Origin: Acidobacteriota bacterium
GTDB lineage: Bacteria > Acidobacteriota > Blastocatellia > RBC074
Assembly (NCBI GenBank): GCA_016196035.1
Contig: JACPYM010000029.1
Location: forward strand, 1 to 64,000
Direction: 5' to 3'
Length of the DNA: 64,000 nucleotides
Shown: piece after piece, positions 54,067 to 64,000 of the stretch
Position numbering within the stretch: the first letter of the stretch is position 1
Layout of the letters: every line of letters starts with the position of its first letter
Translations under genes and position numbers: made by a program
Notes under the pieces: generated by a model
Seen by the model: the letters and a program-made list of their open reading frames with translations, nothing else
What the model was told of the DNA's origin: nothing
Database searches by the model: none

Positions 54067-54091
54067 CGCTATCGTCCGTTCGCTGAGGCTT

Positions 54092-55561
54092 ATGCTAACA
54101 GGCACGTTGTCCAGGCTGCTTTCCAGCTTTCGCGCGCAATTGGTCGCGTTCATTACGGCCATGCTGTTGTTGACGGCGCTGGTCATCTTTTTCATCAATC
54201 AACAATTGGAACGGCGCACGACGCGGCAAGTGGACGAGTATTTTCAATCCATCATTCTGGCGATGGATCTCAGCTATCGTTCGCTGGCCGAGGGCAAGTA
54301 TCTTTACGAACTGGTCAACACCCGTCAGCCAAACAGCTTGCCGATAGATTCCGAAAGCGTCATCAAGCACATTTTGATTTTGGACGCGAGCACCAAAGAG
54401 ATTAGCGACAGCACGGATAAAAAAGACATCGGCACCAAATCAGAATATACCGGCATTCCGACGTTCGCGCCCGGCGATGTCAAACTCGATGCCGACTCGC
54501 TCAGCGCGAATGAAAGCCGTTCGGTCAAATTCTCCATCGAAACCGACAAAGGCAAAATCCGCGACATCCTGATCGTCATCTCGCTCAAACGGCTGAAGCG
54601 CGTCAAGGATGCCGCTGACCGCGACCGCAGCATTGCTTTGACGGTGCTGGGGCTGTTGCTGATTGTTGCTCTGGCGTTGTTCAGCCAGCGCTTCACCCGC
54701 CCGGTCACCGAACTGGCGCGCGCGGCCCAACGTGTCACTGCGGGCAAATTGGATTTCGATGTGACCGTCTCTGGCCCGCAAGAAATCAGCACGCTCTCGT
54801 CCACCTTCAACGAAATGCTCACCGGCTTGCGCCGCAACCGCGACCTCGAAGAGCAATTACAACGCGCCGAACGCTCCGCCGTCGTGGGCCGTTTGGCCTC
54901 CGGCATCGCGCACGAGATTCGCAATCCGCTCAATTTCATGAATCTCTCGATTGATCACCTGCAAGCCGCCTGCGCGCCCACGGATGAGCGCCGCCGCGCC
55001 GAATTTCTGCACATCACCACCACGATCAAAGAGGAGATTCAACGCCTGAACCGCCTGGTCAGCGACTTCCTCAGCTATGGCCGCCCGGCGCGTTTGAAAC
55101 CGCGCGAACTCGACGCCCAAGTACTGATCGAAGAAGTCGGCGCGCTGGTCAGAGCCACTGCCGAACAACAGGGCGTGCAAGTACGCATCGCCAGCGACAA
55201 CGGCCCCAATAACGTTGACACCAAATTCCAGGCGGACTACGAACAGATCAAGACCTGCTTTTCCAACCTGATGATCAACGCCGTCCAAGCCATGCCCGGT
55301 GGCGGCGCGCTCAACGTCACGCTGCATCCCGACAATTCGCATTTGCAGATCGAATTCGCTGACAACGGCCCCGGCATCGCAGCGGAAAACCTGAAACAGA
55401 TTTTCGAGCCGTACTATTCGACCAAAGAGACGGGTATCGGCCTGGGCTTGCCGCTGACCAAAAAGATTATCGAAGAGCACGGCGGTCAGATCACTGTCAC
55501 CAGCGAACTTGGCACAGGGACGACGTTCAACGTTACACTCCCACGCGAAGCCGCGTGTTAA
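54092..55561 (+). CDS. membrane sensor histidine kinase (NtrB/ZraS-like)
   Basis: A 489-residue sensor kinase. Membrane helices near residues 15-36 and about 185-200 enclose a periplasmic domain of about 150 residues. HAMP follows (FTRPVTELARAAQRVTAGKLDF), then a HisKA box with the phospho-His in GIAHEIRNPLNFM, and the HATPase core (NLMINAVQAMPGGG, FADNGPGIAAEN, GIGLGLPLTKKIIEEHGG). The stop-gap with the sigma-54 response regulator at 56418 is bridged only by a DUF433/DUF5615 pair, so this kinase very probably phosphorylates that regulator. Confidence 0.93.
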   Translation: MLTGTLSRLLSSFRAQLVAFITAMLLLTALVIFFINQQLERRTTRQVDEYFQSIILAMDLSYRSLAEGKYLYELVNTRQPNSLPIDSESVIKHILILDASTKEISDSTDKKDIGTKSEYTGIPTFAPGDVKLDADSLSANESRSVKFSIETDKGKIRDILIVISLKRLKRVKDAADRDRSIALTVLGLLLIVALALFSQRFTRPVTELARAAQRVTAGKLDFDVTVSGPQEISTLSSTFNEMLTGLRRNRDLEEQLQRAERSAVVGRLASGIAHEIRNPLNFMNLSIDHLQAACAPTDERRRAEFLHITTTIKEEIQRLNRLVSDFLSYGRPARLKPRELDAQVLIEEVGALVRATAEQQGVQVRIASDNGPNNVDTKFQADYEQIKTCFSNLMINAVQAMPGGGALNVTLHPDNSHLQIEFADNGPGIAAENLKQIFEPYYSTKETGIGLGLPLTKKIIEEHGGQITVTSELGTGTTFNVTLPREAAC

Positions 55562-55584
55562 ACTGCGCGCGAAAGGAGCACGTT

Positions 55585-55842
55585 ATGAGTTTGGCAACCA
55601 AAACAACGATTCAACCTAACTACCAACCCGCGCCACCCATTTCGATCAACCCGGAACGCCTGAGCGGCCAAGCGGTCATCGGCCTGAGTCGTGTGCCTGT
55701 GGCGGCTTTGCTCGATCACTTGGATGTCGCCACTTTTTTGCGGGATTTTCCCTCCGTGTCACAAACGCAAGTGGAAAGCGCCATTGAATATCTGAAAGAG
55801 CTGGCGGAAGACGGCAAGCTGGGTGAGCGCGTTGATGACTAA
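55585..55842 (+). CDS. DUF433-domain protein (putative antitoxin)
   Basis: An 85-residue protein with the DUF433 (PF04255) helix-turn-helix: RLSGQAVIGLSRVPVAALLDHLD, FPSVSQTQVESAIEYLKELAEDG. Such proteins pair with DUF5615 PIN-like toxins, acting as antitoxin and perhaps autorepressor. Its stop TAATG overlaps the next gene by one base, implying coupled translation. AAAGGAG precedes ATG. It lies within the two-component locus. Confidence 0.85.
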   Translation: MSLATKTTIQPNYQPAPPISINPERLSGQAVIGLSRVPVAALLDHLDVATFLRDFPSVSQTQVESAIEYLKELAEDGKLGERVDD

Positions 55843-56222
55843 TGAAAATCTTGCTTGATGAAAATGTGCCGGAAGGTGTCCTGCCCGCATTTGACCGTTA
55901 TGAAACGCGGCACGTTAACCAATTGGGTTGGCAAGGGAAAAAGAACGGCGCGTTGCTACAAGCTGCCAGTGAGCACGGGTTCACAGTATTGGTGACGACT
56001 GATGTGAACCTTTATCAGCAGCGCAAAGCCGAAGGGCACTCCTTGAGCGTCATTGTGTTGCGCGTTTTCCAGAACTCGCTGGCCGGCGTACTGCCACTCG
56101 TGAATGACGCGCAAGACACTACAGCCAGGATTACGCCAGGCGAAGTCGAATACCTCTACATCGCCAAAACTTTGCAGGAAAGCGATAGGCGCCGAAAACG
56201 CGGGCAATTCGCGCCGCCCTGA
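55842..56222 (+). CDS. DUF5615 PIN-like protein (putative toxin)
   Basis: A 126-residue protein with the DUF5615 (PF18480) pattern: MKILLDENVPEGVLPAF, VNQLGWQGKKNGALLQAASEHGFTVLVTTDVN, and a short basic tail. The LDEN and TTDVN aspartates match the PIN-like active site that would cleave RNA. Overlaps the DUF433 gene in a typical toxin-antitoxin pair. It separates the sensor kinase and its response regulator. Confidence 0.85.
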   Translation: MKILLDENVPEGVLPAFDRYETRHVNQLGWQGKKNGALLQAASEHGFTVLVTTDVNLYQQRKAEGHSLSVIVLRVFQNSLAGVLPLVNDAQDTTARITPGEVEYLYIAKTLQESDRRRKRGQFAPP

Positions 56223-56417
56223 AATGGTAAACTGTGAATGGCAAGCTTGAAGCAACGAAAACCCGCGTCCCAGCGTGTTCAAGCCATCCTATTCCATATC
56301 GTGCACCCAGCAATTGCAGAAACCGCGGCACTTCGCCTATCTTGTACCCTGCATTTGACATCCTCCGATGTACCGTAATCTCCACTTTCAAATCTCGAAT
56401 TTATAAGGGCGAACGCA

Positions 56418-57800
<1,383 letters not shown>

Positions 57801-57808
57801 ACCTGCTT

Positions 57809-57906
57809 GGGACAGTACCGCGCGCGGTCAGCAAGCGGTGACTCACACAACAAACCCAGTGGGCACAAGTTGATGGTTCCGCTTGCTGACGCGCGCGGTA
57901 CTGCCC
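57809..57906. repeat. dispersed palindromic repeat, copy 2
   Basis: Arms 57809-57838 and 57879-57906 match the arms at 38301-38390 (TACCGCGCGC...TCAGC) apart from one extra G. Lies between the convergent ends of the response regulator and SbcC-like genes and may serve as a bidirectional terminator. Confidence 0.85.
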
Positions 57907-57908
57907 GC

Positions 57909-60900
57909 TCACACTCCCTCGGCACGCTCACCCAATGAAATCACCTGATCGGTATACCCCTCAAACGTATCGTCATGGCTGATGACGAAAAGCTGCTGAA
58001 AATCTTTGATGCGGCCGATTTGCTGCGCCAGGTTGCGGCGCCGCTCCTCATCCATATTCGTGGTCGGCTCGTCGAAGAACGCTATGTTCAGGTCGGACAA
58101 TTCTTTCAACAACGCCAAGCGCACGGCCAGCGCCGCCGCCATCTGTTCGCCGCCGGACAGGTTGGCGAAGGGGCGTTCGCGGCCTTCTTCTTCCAGCGTG
58201 ATTTCGTAATCTTTGGCCCAGCGCAGCGTGGCGTCGTGCCGCCCGGTGATTTCGCGGAAAAGTTGATTGGCTTCGAGCGAGATTGAAAACAGGTACGATT
58301 CGGTGATGAAGGGCGCGGCCTTTTGCAGAATGTCGCGGATGAAATCGGTCGTTTCGCGCAAGCGCTGCGCCCGCTCCTTTTCGGCCAGTTGGGCACGCAT
58401 GCGCTCGCGCACTTCTTCGAGTTGGGCCAGCCGTTGTTGCAATTGGCTGAAGCTGGCGCGCACGTGTTCCAGTTGCGCGGCCAGATGTGTAGCGCGTTCG
58501 CGCCAGTGCTCGAATTGGCGGAGCGCGGTGCGATGCGCGTCGGCCTGATACTGCGCTTCCAACTGCGTCAATTCTGTTTGTGTGGCGGCCAGCGTCGTTT
58601 CAGCCGTAACGATCTCTGCCGCAATGGCCGCGACTTCTGTTTCGTGCGTCGGCAGCGTTTCGGCAATTTTCAAGTTCGACAAATAAGCGTGGTAATCGCG
58701 TTCGTTGCTGGCGCGGGCGACGTTCACTTCGGCCAGTTGCACATCCAGCGCGGCGAACTGTTGCAACTCTTCGTTGAGGTGCTGCTGTCCGGCACGAATC
58801 TCCGCCACTTTCTGTTCAGCCAGCGCGATACCTTGTTGCCATTCGGCCTCGCGTTCGATCACGCGTTGCAATGCGCCCGCCCGCCCGCGCGGATCGCTCA
58901 GCGCTTGCAAACTGCTTTCGGCGGCGGCGAGTTGCGCCTCGATGTTGCCGAGCGCGGTCAGCCGTTGTTGCAAGGTGTCGGCTTCGACTTTGCGCGTCTT
59001 GCCGTAGGCGCTCAGTTCGGCCAACTCGCCGCGCATCCCTTCGGCTTGATTGAAAACGCGCTCGGCTTCGCGCGCGGCGCGCAACACTTGTTCAAGCGCG
59101 GCGCGCTCAGCTTTGCGTTGTTGCAACTCGGCCTCGCTGATGGTTCCGGCTTGCGCCAATTCGCTTTCCAGCTTGGCGACCTGTTCCTGTTGCGCGGCCA
59201 GTTCGCGGGTGAAGCGTTCGGCGGCTTCGCGCAAGCGCGGCAATTGCGCTGTTTCGGCAGCGGCGGCGCGCGCCTGTTTCACTGCGGCGGCCAGTGTTTT
59301 CAAACTGCTTTGCAGCGGTTTGATTTGCTCGCGCCGCTCAGTCAGGCCGGTGCGAAAGCGCGCTTCGATGGATTCGCCGGGTTTGAGGTTCAAGCACTTT
59401 TCGGTCAGCAGCGGGCAGATACCGCCGCTGGCAAGGCTGGCGATCATCTCTTCATCGCGGCTGACTTCGGCGCGTAATTGCGCCAGTTGTTCGGTCTCTG
59501 TTTGCTGCTGCGTTTCGCTTTCGGTCAAGCGCGCCGCTTGGGCCAACAGCGGTTCCAGGTGCGCCAATTCGCGGCCATTCTGTTCTAACTCGCTTTGCAG
59601 GCGCGTTTGTTCCTGCCGGGCTTTGTCCAAATAACTGCGTTGCATTTGGCTGCTCTTGAGTGTCAGTTCCAGCCGCGCCAATTCAGCATCGAGTTGCGCG
59701 CGTTTTTCGTCGAGCGTGGCGACTTGCTCAGCCTGTGCGCGCAAGCCTTCGGCTTTTTCGATCTCGCGCGAGAGCAGCGAATAGCGCAGCCGCATCTGCT
59801 CTAAATCTTTGTCGAGTGCGCGGCGCGCGTGTTCCAGACCCTGCAATTCACCACGGCTTTCGCGTAGGCCCGCCAGCGTGGTTTCAAATTGCGTTTGTTC
59901 GGCCACCTTGTCCGCCAGCGCAGCCAATTCAACCCGCGCGTCAGCAATTTCTTGCAAGCGTTCGCGCTGGCGTTCGGCTTGGGCCTGCACTTCAAACTGT
60001 TCGCGTTCGGTGGCGGCCAGCTTGTTGCGCAACTCATCACGGCTGAGCCGGTGGCGTTCCAATTCGCTGAGCTTGGCAGTTGCTGCTTGGTAGTTATCGT
60101 GTCCGGCTTGCGCGGCGGTGACGATTTGGGCGGCGGCGCGCGCTTGTTCCAGCGCTTCGCGCGCAGTAGCGAGCGAACCGCGCCGCACGTCCAGCTTGAT
60201 GCGCAAACTTTCGAGCGCGGCGCGGCGCGTTTCGAGCTGCTGTTTTAGCGCGTCGAGTTGCGCGACCGTTTGCGCGGCGACATCGCGTGCGGTTTGTGCG
60301 GCGGCGTAATCCGTTTCGTGTTGCTGCAACTGCGCGGCGGTCTGGTCGTGTTGCCGTTTGGTTTCGTCGTAAGCCTTCAACTCGCCTTCGGCAGCGGCCA
60401 TTTTGCGGTCGGCCTCGTTGATGCGGCCTTCGATGTGTTTGAGCGTGTCGCGCAACTGGTCGGAGGCCTGTTTGTATTCTTCGACTTTGAGGATTTGATC
60501 GAAGATGATTTTGCGTTTGGCGGCGGTGAGTGTGAAATCGTAAGTGAAGGTGCCTTGCGGAACGCCGATGGTCGTTTTGAAAAGCGCCGAAAGATCGGTG
60601 GCTTCATCCACGCCGAGGTGTTCGCGCAACCATTTGACGACTTGATTTTTTTGTTCGATGAGCCGCGTTTTGGTGTCGGGATCGTAAACGTGATAGCCGC
60701 CGCCCGTGTCGCGCGTGACGGTGTATTCGCGCCCATCTTTGTCAGAAATGAAGCTGACGACGACTTGGCCTTTTTTCGCGCCGCGTTTGACGAAATCGTC
60801 TTTGTTGTAATCGAGATGATCGAAGAGCGCCCAGGCGATGGCCTCCAGGATCGTGGTTTTGCCCGCGCCGTTGGGGCCGCAAATCGCGATGACTCCGGGC

Positions 60901-60965
60901 TGAAAGGAGAAATCGGCTTCGGCGTGATTCTTGATGTTTTTGAGTTCGACGCGTGTGATTTGCAA
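57909..60965 (-). CDS. SMC/SbcC-family ATPase
   Basis: A 1018-residue DNA repair-type ATPase. Walker A GPNGAGKTT is near residue 31, two long coiled coils (about 180-500 and 545-850, rich in Gln/Glu/Ala/Arg) flank a hook around residues 515-523, and the C-terminal lobe has NLSGGEQMAAALAVR and Walker B IAFFDEPTTNMDEE. This is the SbcC/Rad50 layout. The zinc hook is unusual: GICPLLTEKCLNL, with cysteines seven positions apart instead of the standard CPxC. No sbcD nuclease gene is adjacent; the next genes belong to other families. It may be an orphan SbcC relative. Confidence 0.9.
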   Translation of the reverse strand: MQITRVELKNIKNHAEADFSFQPGVIAICGPNGAGKTTILEAIAWALFDHLDYNKDDFVKRGAKKGQVVVSFISDKDGREYTVTRDTGGGYHVYDPDTKTRLIEQKNQVVKWLREHLGVDEATDLSALFKTTIGVPQGTFTYDFTLTAAKRKIIFDQILKVEEYKQASDQLRDTLKHIEGRINEADRKMAAAEGELKAYDETKRQHDQTAAQLQQHETDYAAAQTARDVAAQTVAQLDALKQQLETRRAALESLRIKLDVRRGSLATAREALEQARAAAQIVTAAQAGHDNYQAATAKLSELERHRLSRDELRNKLAATEREQFEVQAQAERQRERLQEIADARVELAALADKVAEQTQFETTLAGLRESRGELQGLEHARRALDKDLEQMRLRYSLLSREIEKAEGLRAQAEQVATLDEKRAQLDAELARLELTLKSSQMQRSYLDKARQEQTRLQSELEQNGRELAHLEPLLAQAARLTESETQQQTETEQLAQLRAEVSRDEEMIASLASGGICPLLTEKCLNLKPGESIEARFRTGLTERREQIKPLQSSLKTLAAAVKQARAAAAETAQLPRLREAAERFTRELAAQQEQVAKLESELAQAGTISEAELQQRKAERAALEQVLRAAREAERVFNQAEGMRGELAELSAYGKTRKVEADTLQQRLTALGNIEAQLAAAESSLQALSDPRGRAGALQRVIEREAEWQQGIALAEQKVAEIRAGQQHLNEELQQFAALDVQLAEVNVARASNERDYHAYLSNLKIAETLPTHETEVAAIAAEIVTAETTLAATQTELTQLEAQYQADAHRTALRQFEHWRERATHLAAQLEHVRASFSQLQQRLAQLEEVRERMRAQLAEKERAQRLRETTDFIRDILQKAAPFITESYLFSISLEANQLFREITGRHDATLRWAKDYEITLEEEGRERPFANLSGGEQMAAALAVRLALLKELSDLNIAFFDEPTTNMDEERRRNLAQQIGRIKDFQQLFVISHDDTFEGYTDQVISLGERAEGV

Positions 60966-61046
60966 GGCGGGTAAGCGGTAGCGGTAGTCGGCAGTCGGTA
61001 GTCTGGGCGTGGGCTGGCCGACTACGGGCTACCGGCTACGGCCTAC
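60966..61046. repeat. word-repeat inverted region
   Basis: Repeats of GTAGTCGG and its complement, GTAGCGG, GTCGGTAGTC and GGCTACGGCC form a loose inverted repeat between two minus-strand genes. Confidence 0.3.
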
Positions 61047-61253
61047 TTATGAGTGAGCGGCTTCAGCGTGCTGATCCGTATGGCCGAGTAAATGGCGGCC
61101 TTCGGCGCTGCGCGGGTCAATGGTGCGCACGTGCTTGCGTCCGCGCATTTCCCAAATCGCCGTGATCTTGCCGCTCTTTTCGACTGCGTGATATGAGATT
61201 TCGTCCTGATGCGCCTCTGCTGCTGGCACCGTTTCCGTCGTGTGTTCGCTCAT
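61047..61253 (-). CDS. small hydrophilic protein, unknown
   Basis: A 68-residue His-rich protein (MSEHTTETVPAAEAHQDEISYHAVEKSG...WEMRGRKHVRTIDPRSAEGRH). No recognised family, no signal peptide. AGGAG is twelve bases before the ATG, rather far. It lies 81 bases before the SbcC-like gene on the same strand and could be co-transcribed. Could be spurious. Confidence 0.5.
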   Translation of the reverse strand: MSEHTTETVPAAEAHQDEISYHAVEKSGKITAIWEMRGRKHVRTIDPRSAEGRHLLGHTDQHAEAAHS

Positions 61254-61403
61254 GAATTCTAGTAACTCCTGAATTGATTTGATTGATGTGACAGGTGTCG
61301 AAGGAAACCGGATTCTGCCATACGCTGCGGCGGGGTGTCCAGTTACCAGTCCCGACGCAGTTTTGCGGCCATGCCAACAGGCCAATGAATGACGGTGGGC
61401 GGG

Positions 61404-61703
61404 TCAGACGCGCACCAAAGCCGTGAGCAGGCGAAAGCGTTTCGCACTCATGCCGCGCACGATGATCAGGTCTTGCGGGCGTTTGAACAGGCCGTGTTTG
61501 CGGCGGTATTCCAGAATACGGGCTGCCAGACCGGGGCCAATGCCGGGCAATGTTTCAAGTTGGGCGGCGGTAGCTGTGTTGAGATCGAGCGGCGTGTTGG
61601 GCGTTTGCGCTTGTGCGAAAGAAGAGAGCAGTAGCAAAAGCACAATCCAGCTGAGATTTGAAATTGGAGATTTGAGAGCGGGAAGACAATCAGCGTAGGC
61701 CAT
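61404..61703 (-). CDS. ComEA-like helix-hairpin-helix protein
   Basis: A 99-residue exported DNA-binding protein. A signal or anchor helix (SNLSWIVLLLLLSSFAQAQ) precedes DLNTATAAQLETLPGIGPGLAARILEYRRKHG, the helix-hairpin-helix pair of ComEA-type proteins, and DLIIVRGMSAKRFRLL. Such proteins bind double-stranded DNA at the cell surface for uptake; the length fits the short HhH version. The gene overlaps the end of the AlbA-type gene by 14 bases on the same strand. Confidence 0.85.
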   Translation of the reverse strand: MAYADCLPALKSPISNLSWIVLLLLLSSFAQAQTPNTPLDLNTATAAQLETLPGIGPGLAARILEYRRKHGLFKRPQDLIIVRGMSAKRFRLLTALVRV

Positions 61704-62988
61704 AGATTTTCAACCGGAATTCGTTGTTGTTGATCGTCGGCCCTTCAGGCGTGCGGCGCGCAAAGTCTGTGCTTTGCGCAAAGAGCAGCGGCAAGCCGCC
61801 GGGCGCGAGTGCCGTGCCATAATGCTGGTTGGTGAAGACGGCTTTGAGACGGGCGTTGGGCGCTTGCGCAATACCGTAGCGCAGCGCGATTAACGGCAGT
61901 TCAAGCGGATTGGCCGGGTTGCTGAATTCCAGACTGTCGTCATAAATCGTGATGCGCGCTTGGCGGTCGTGTAACTGCCAGGCACGATGGATCAGCATGT
62001 TGGCGAGCGCTTCGTGAATAGACGCGCGATGATAATTGGCGCGGCCGGTGAGAAAGCCATCATGGGATTCCAGCGCTTTGCGCGAAGGTTTGGTGTCCCA
62101 CAGATCAACATAGCGTTTCAGGAAATGCAGCGCGCCGTCGTAAAGCCGCAATAGATTGCCTTGCAATTGCACGCGTTCGACGAGGGGCGCATTGGCAGCG
62201 TGGCCGCTGACGCGCATGAGTTGCAGGCTGGCTTGCGGCAGCAATTTGGCAACGCGTTCGTTCTGGCCAAAGAGCAACAACCCGCCCACAGTCGGCAATA
62301 ACACCTCGCCGAATTTGATTACCAAGCCCATCTCACGCAACACCGCATCGGTCGGAAAGCCTTTGGTGGACTCACCCCAGTAACCGGGATTGACGCCGCG
62401 CACATAGCTCCAAAACAGCGATTCATCAATGTCTTTTTCAAGTTCGGCCTGAAAGACCAGCGCATATTCAAAACGTGACGGATGAGTTTCGCCATAAACG
62501 CGGGCAAGTTCTTCGCGGGTTGTTTCGCGTTTGATGGCGCCTTCGCGCAGATAGAATTTGTCGTCGAGCGTGCGATGCGGGCGATTGTGGGCGTCTACTT
62601 CCAGCACGACGACGCGCCGACCGCTGTCAAAGGCGACTTTATTGATGTACGGAAAGACGGGCGGTCGGATTTGGGTGGCGCAAATCTCACGCAGTTTTTC
62701 TTCGACGTCTTCGACATCGTCAACGCCCTCGATGCGCAGTTGGTCATTGACACCGAAGATGATTGCTCCGCCTTCGGTATTAGCCAGCGCAATGATCTCT
62801 GCCGTGATCTTTTCGGCGTTGCTGAAGCGGACTTTTAATTCGAGGTAGGTGTCTTCGCCGCCACGAATCAGGCGCACTAACTCCAGGCGCGAGGTCGCTT
62901 GCAGAGGCACATCGAATTGATAGGCGTGATAAGAGCGTTCAGAACCAGGGGCGTGGCGATGAGCATTATTGAAGCGTTTGCGGCCCAT
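61690..62988 (-). CDS. AlbA-type/ATP-binding transcriptional regulator-like protein
   Basis: A 432-residue protein with an N-terminal AlbA_2 domain (PF04326): EDTYLELKVRFSNAEKITAEIIALANTEGGAIIFGVND. The C-terminal part (about 310-390) has a divergent GHKL-type ATP-binding domain: SIHEALANMLIHRAWQLHDRQARITIYDDSLEFSNPAN. This family is often annotated as putative DNA-binding or ATP-dependent regulator and turns up near defence and restriction genes, but no direct role is known. Upstream of a ComEA-like gene, overlapped by 14 bases. Start 62988 is uncertain; it has no clear ribosome site. Confidence 0.8.
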   Translation of the reverse strand: MGRKRFNNAHRHAPGSERSYHAYQFDVPLQATSRLELVRLIRGGEDTYLELKVRFSNAEKITAEIIALANTEGGAIIFGVNDQLRIEGVDDVEDVEEKLREICATQIRPPVFPYINKVAFDSGRRVVVLEVDAHNRPHRTLDDKFYLREGAIKRETTREELARVYGETHPSRFEYALVFQAELEKDIDESLFWSYVRGVNPGYWGESTKGFPTDAVLREMGLVIKFGEVLLPTVGGLLLFGQNERVAKLLPQASLQLMRVSGHAANAPLVERVQLQGNLLRLYDGALHFLKRYVDLWDTKPSRKALESHDGFLTGRANYHRASIHEALANMLIHRAWQLHDRQARITIYDDSLEFSNPANPLELPLIALRYGIAQAPNARLKAVFTNQHYGTALAPGGLPLLFAQSTDFARRTPEGPTINNNEFRLKIYGLR

Positions 62989-63132
62989 GGCGGATGGTAA
63001 AACAACGCGGGCGGCGTTGCGGGAAACGAGGCGTTAAAACAGTTTGAGCGGAGTACGCATCGCCAATGGATTGTGACGAACGATGGGTCTCCGCTCAGTA
63101 AATTCGCGTTACCAGTTGCGTGACTGGAAAAA

Positions 63133-63303
63133 CTACTTGGGCAATTCAGGTTTCTTTTCGTCAGGATCTTCGTGCATGCCCTGCTTGAAGTTGCGGATGC
63201 CTTCACCCATGCCTTTCATCAAGCCGGGCAGGCGGCTGCCGCCGAAGAGGATCAGAACGATCACCAGCAGGACAATCATTTCCGTTGGACCTAAGCCAAA
63301 CAT
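63133..63303 (-). CDS. tatA: twin-arginine translocase subunit TatA/E
   Basis: A 56-residue single-helix protein of the Tat export system. The opening MFGLGPTEMIVLLVIVLILFGG matches the TatA helix, followed by the hinge and amphipathic helix SRLPGLMKGMGEGIRNFKQGM and an acidic tail. The length is short but typical for TatA/E in this kind of genome. AAGGAGA sits seven bases before ATG 63303. TatB and TatC are not in the window. Confidence 0.93.
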   Translation of the reverse strand: MFGLGPTEMIVLLVIVLILFGGSRLPGLMKGMGEGIRNFKQGMHEDPDEKKPELPK

Positions 63304-63408
63304 AAGCGTCTCCTTGAATAAAACATACGTGACAAGCTTGCCAGTCGAAAGCGCAGGCATTCTAGCTTTATCTTTCGCGGCTCCGCAAGAGCGTCAATTC
63401 GCAAAATC

Positions 63409-63437
63409 TTGCTGTGCACTAGCGGGGATGCTATAGT
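63409..63437 (+). promoter_or_regulatory. putative promoter of the YtxH gene
   Basis: TTGCTG (63409-63414), 17 bases, TATAGT (63432-63437). The start site would lie about 140 bases before the YtxH start. Divergent to tatA. Confidence 0.5.
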
Positions 63438-63580
63438 CCAAGTGTTCTAATGATGCTTGATTTACAAGCCTATCTGCGCTGGTGCCCCGGTTTCTGAGCC
63501 GGTTTTCGGTCGTGTGGCCGGGAAGTTTAGCGAGCACCTTTATCAAGATCATTTTTCGAGGTCATTTAGGAGGAAATACG

Positions 63581-64000
63581 ATGGCAGACGAAAACAATGG
63601 CAGTGACAAGCTGGTCTATTTTTTGATTGGCGCGGGGATCGGCGCCGTGACAGCGTTGTTGTTTGCGCCCAAACCGGGGAGCGAGTTACGCGCCGATTTG
63701 GCCGACGCGACCAAACGCAGCTTGGATCAGGCGCGTGATACCACCCGCGAATTGAACGAGCGCGCCACCGAGCTATATCAAACGGGCGTTGAACGCGCGA
63801 GCGACATCGCCGCCCGCAGTCGCGAAGCCGTCACCGATTTGAATGCGCGTAGCCGGGACACGGTCAATGAATTGACCGAACGCGGCAAAGAACTGGTCAA
63901 TCGCCAGAAATCGCAAATTCAGGCCGCCTTGGAAGCCGGCAAACAAGGCTACTTGGAAGCGAAGCAGTCTGATCAATCGAAGGCGGCTTTTGAGGATAAC
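63581..64000 (+). CDS. YtxH-domain stress protein, incomplete at the right edge
   Basis: An open frame from ATG 63581 to the window end encodes at least 140 residues. Residues 10-45 are the YtxH domain (PF12732): LVYFLIGAGIGAVTALLFAPKPGSELRADL, a Gly-rich membrane helix followed by APKxG. The rest is a long charged helix with repeats of the form RATELYQTGVERASDIAARSREAV, like the coiled-coil tails of general-stress YtxH proteins. AGGAGG lies seven bases before ATG. Its 3' end is outside the window. Confidence 0.9.
   Translation, partial: MADENNGSDKLVYFLIGAGIGAVTALLFAPKPGSELRADLADATKRSLDQARDTTRELNERATELYQTGVERASDIAARSREAVTDLNARSRDTVNELTERGKELVNRQKSQIQAALEAGKQGYLEAKQSDQSKAAFEDN

Noticed and set aside
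58323-59477. Plus-strand frame opposite the SbcC-like gene
   Set aside because: Leu/Gln/Arg-rich mirror of coiled-coil codons; no own domain.

Overview
The window is chromosomal DNA from a GC-rich, Gram-negative-type bacterium. The gene content fits an acidobacterium, possibly class Blastocatellia: long Ser/Thr-kinase fusion proteins led by an OmpR-type winged helix, a DUF1080 secreted protein, a fused Kgd-type 2-oxoglutarate dehydrogenase, futalosine-route menaquinone synthesis (MqnA), TatA, YtxH and proteins with outer-membrane beta-barrel ends. No rRNA, tRNA, CRISPR array or complete transposon was seen, so the phylum is an inference from gene families only.

Layout. 1-1.4 kb: AT-richer left edge with a small unknown ORF and an orphan RHS/YD-repeat fragment. 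1.7-4.9 kb: secreted DUF1080 protein, APC amino-acid permease, MqsA/YgiT-type zinc-finger protein. 4.9-8.0 kb (minus): VapBC-like toxin-antitoxin pair, egtD, and a thyA-folA operon. 8.0-10.7 kb: palindrome-rich spacer and an alpha-glucan phosphorylase. 10.8-13.6 kb: compact restriction-modification island (Vsr nickase, PD-(D/E)xK-like endonuclease, XRE controller, divergent C5-cytosine methyltransferase). 13.6-17.9 kb: VOC and AraC pair, small secreted protein, mqnA, a YdjM-type membrane hydrolase. 17.9-33.6 kb: about 1 kb of apparently non-coding DNA with a promoter-like site, then one long Pil-Chp-like chemosensory operon (TPR/zinc-ribbon/REC, PilH-like REC, extended CheW, three tandem MCPs, a beta-barrel protein, a CheA hybrid kinase) closed by a strong terminator.

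34-41.5 kb: nitrogen-control block, glnD - amtB - glnK - amtB, followed by a second copy of the beta-barrel protein family found in the chemosensory operon. 41.5-44.3 kb: duplicated terminator module, then a minus-strand operon (32-residue membrane peptide, methyltransferase, cyclase) and a zinc-ribbon membrane protein. 44.4-49.8 kb: fused kgd, a nucleotidyltransferase-fold protein, a GT2 glycosyltransferase. 50-52.8 kb: four-domain regulator (winged helix, Ser/Thr kinase, alpha/beta hydrolase, cyclase-like domain lacking its metal-binding aspartates). 53.4-57.8 kb: TatT-like TPR protein and an NtrB/NtrC-like two-component pair with a DUF433/DUF5615 toxin-antitoxin pair between its genes. 57.9-64 kb: SbcC-like ATPase with an unusual hook, ComEA-like and AlbA-type proteins, TatA, and a YtxH protein running off the right edge.

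A recurring theme is long intergenic inverted repeats built of short repeated words (2.6, 8.4, 14.6, 38.3, 38.8, 48.1, 49.8 and 57.8 kb). Two of them, 19 kb apart, share nearly the same arms, so they look like members of a dispersed palindromic repeat family.
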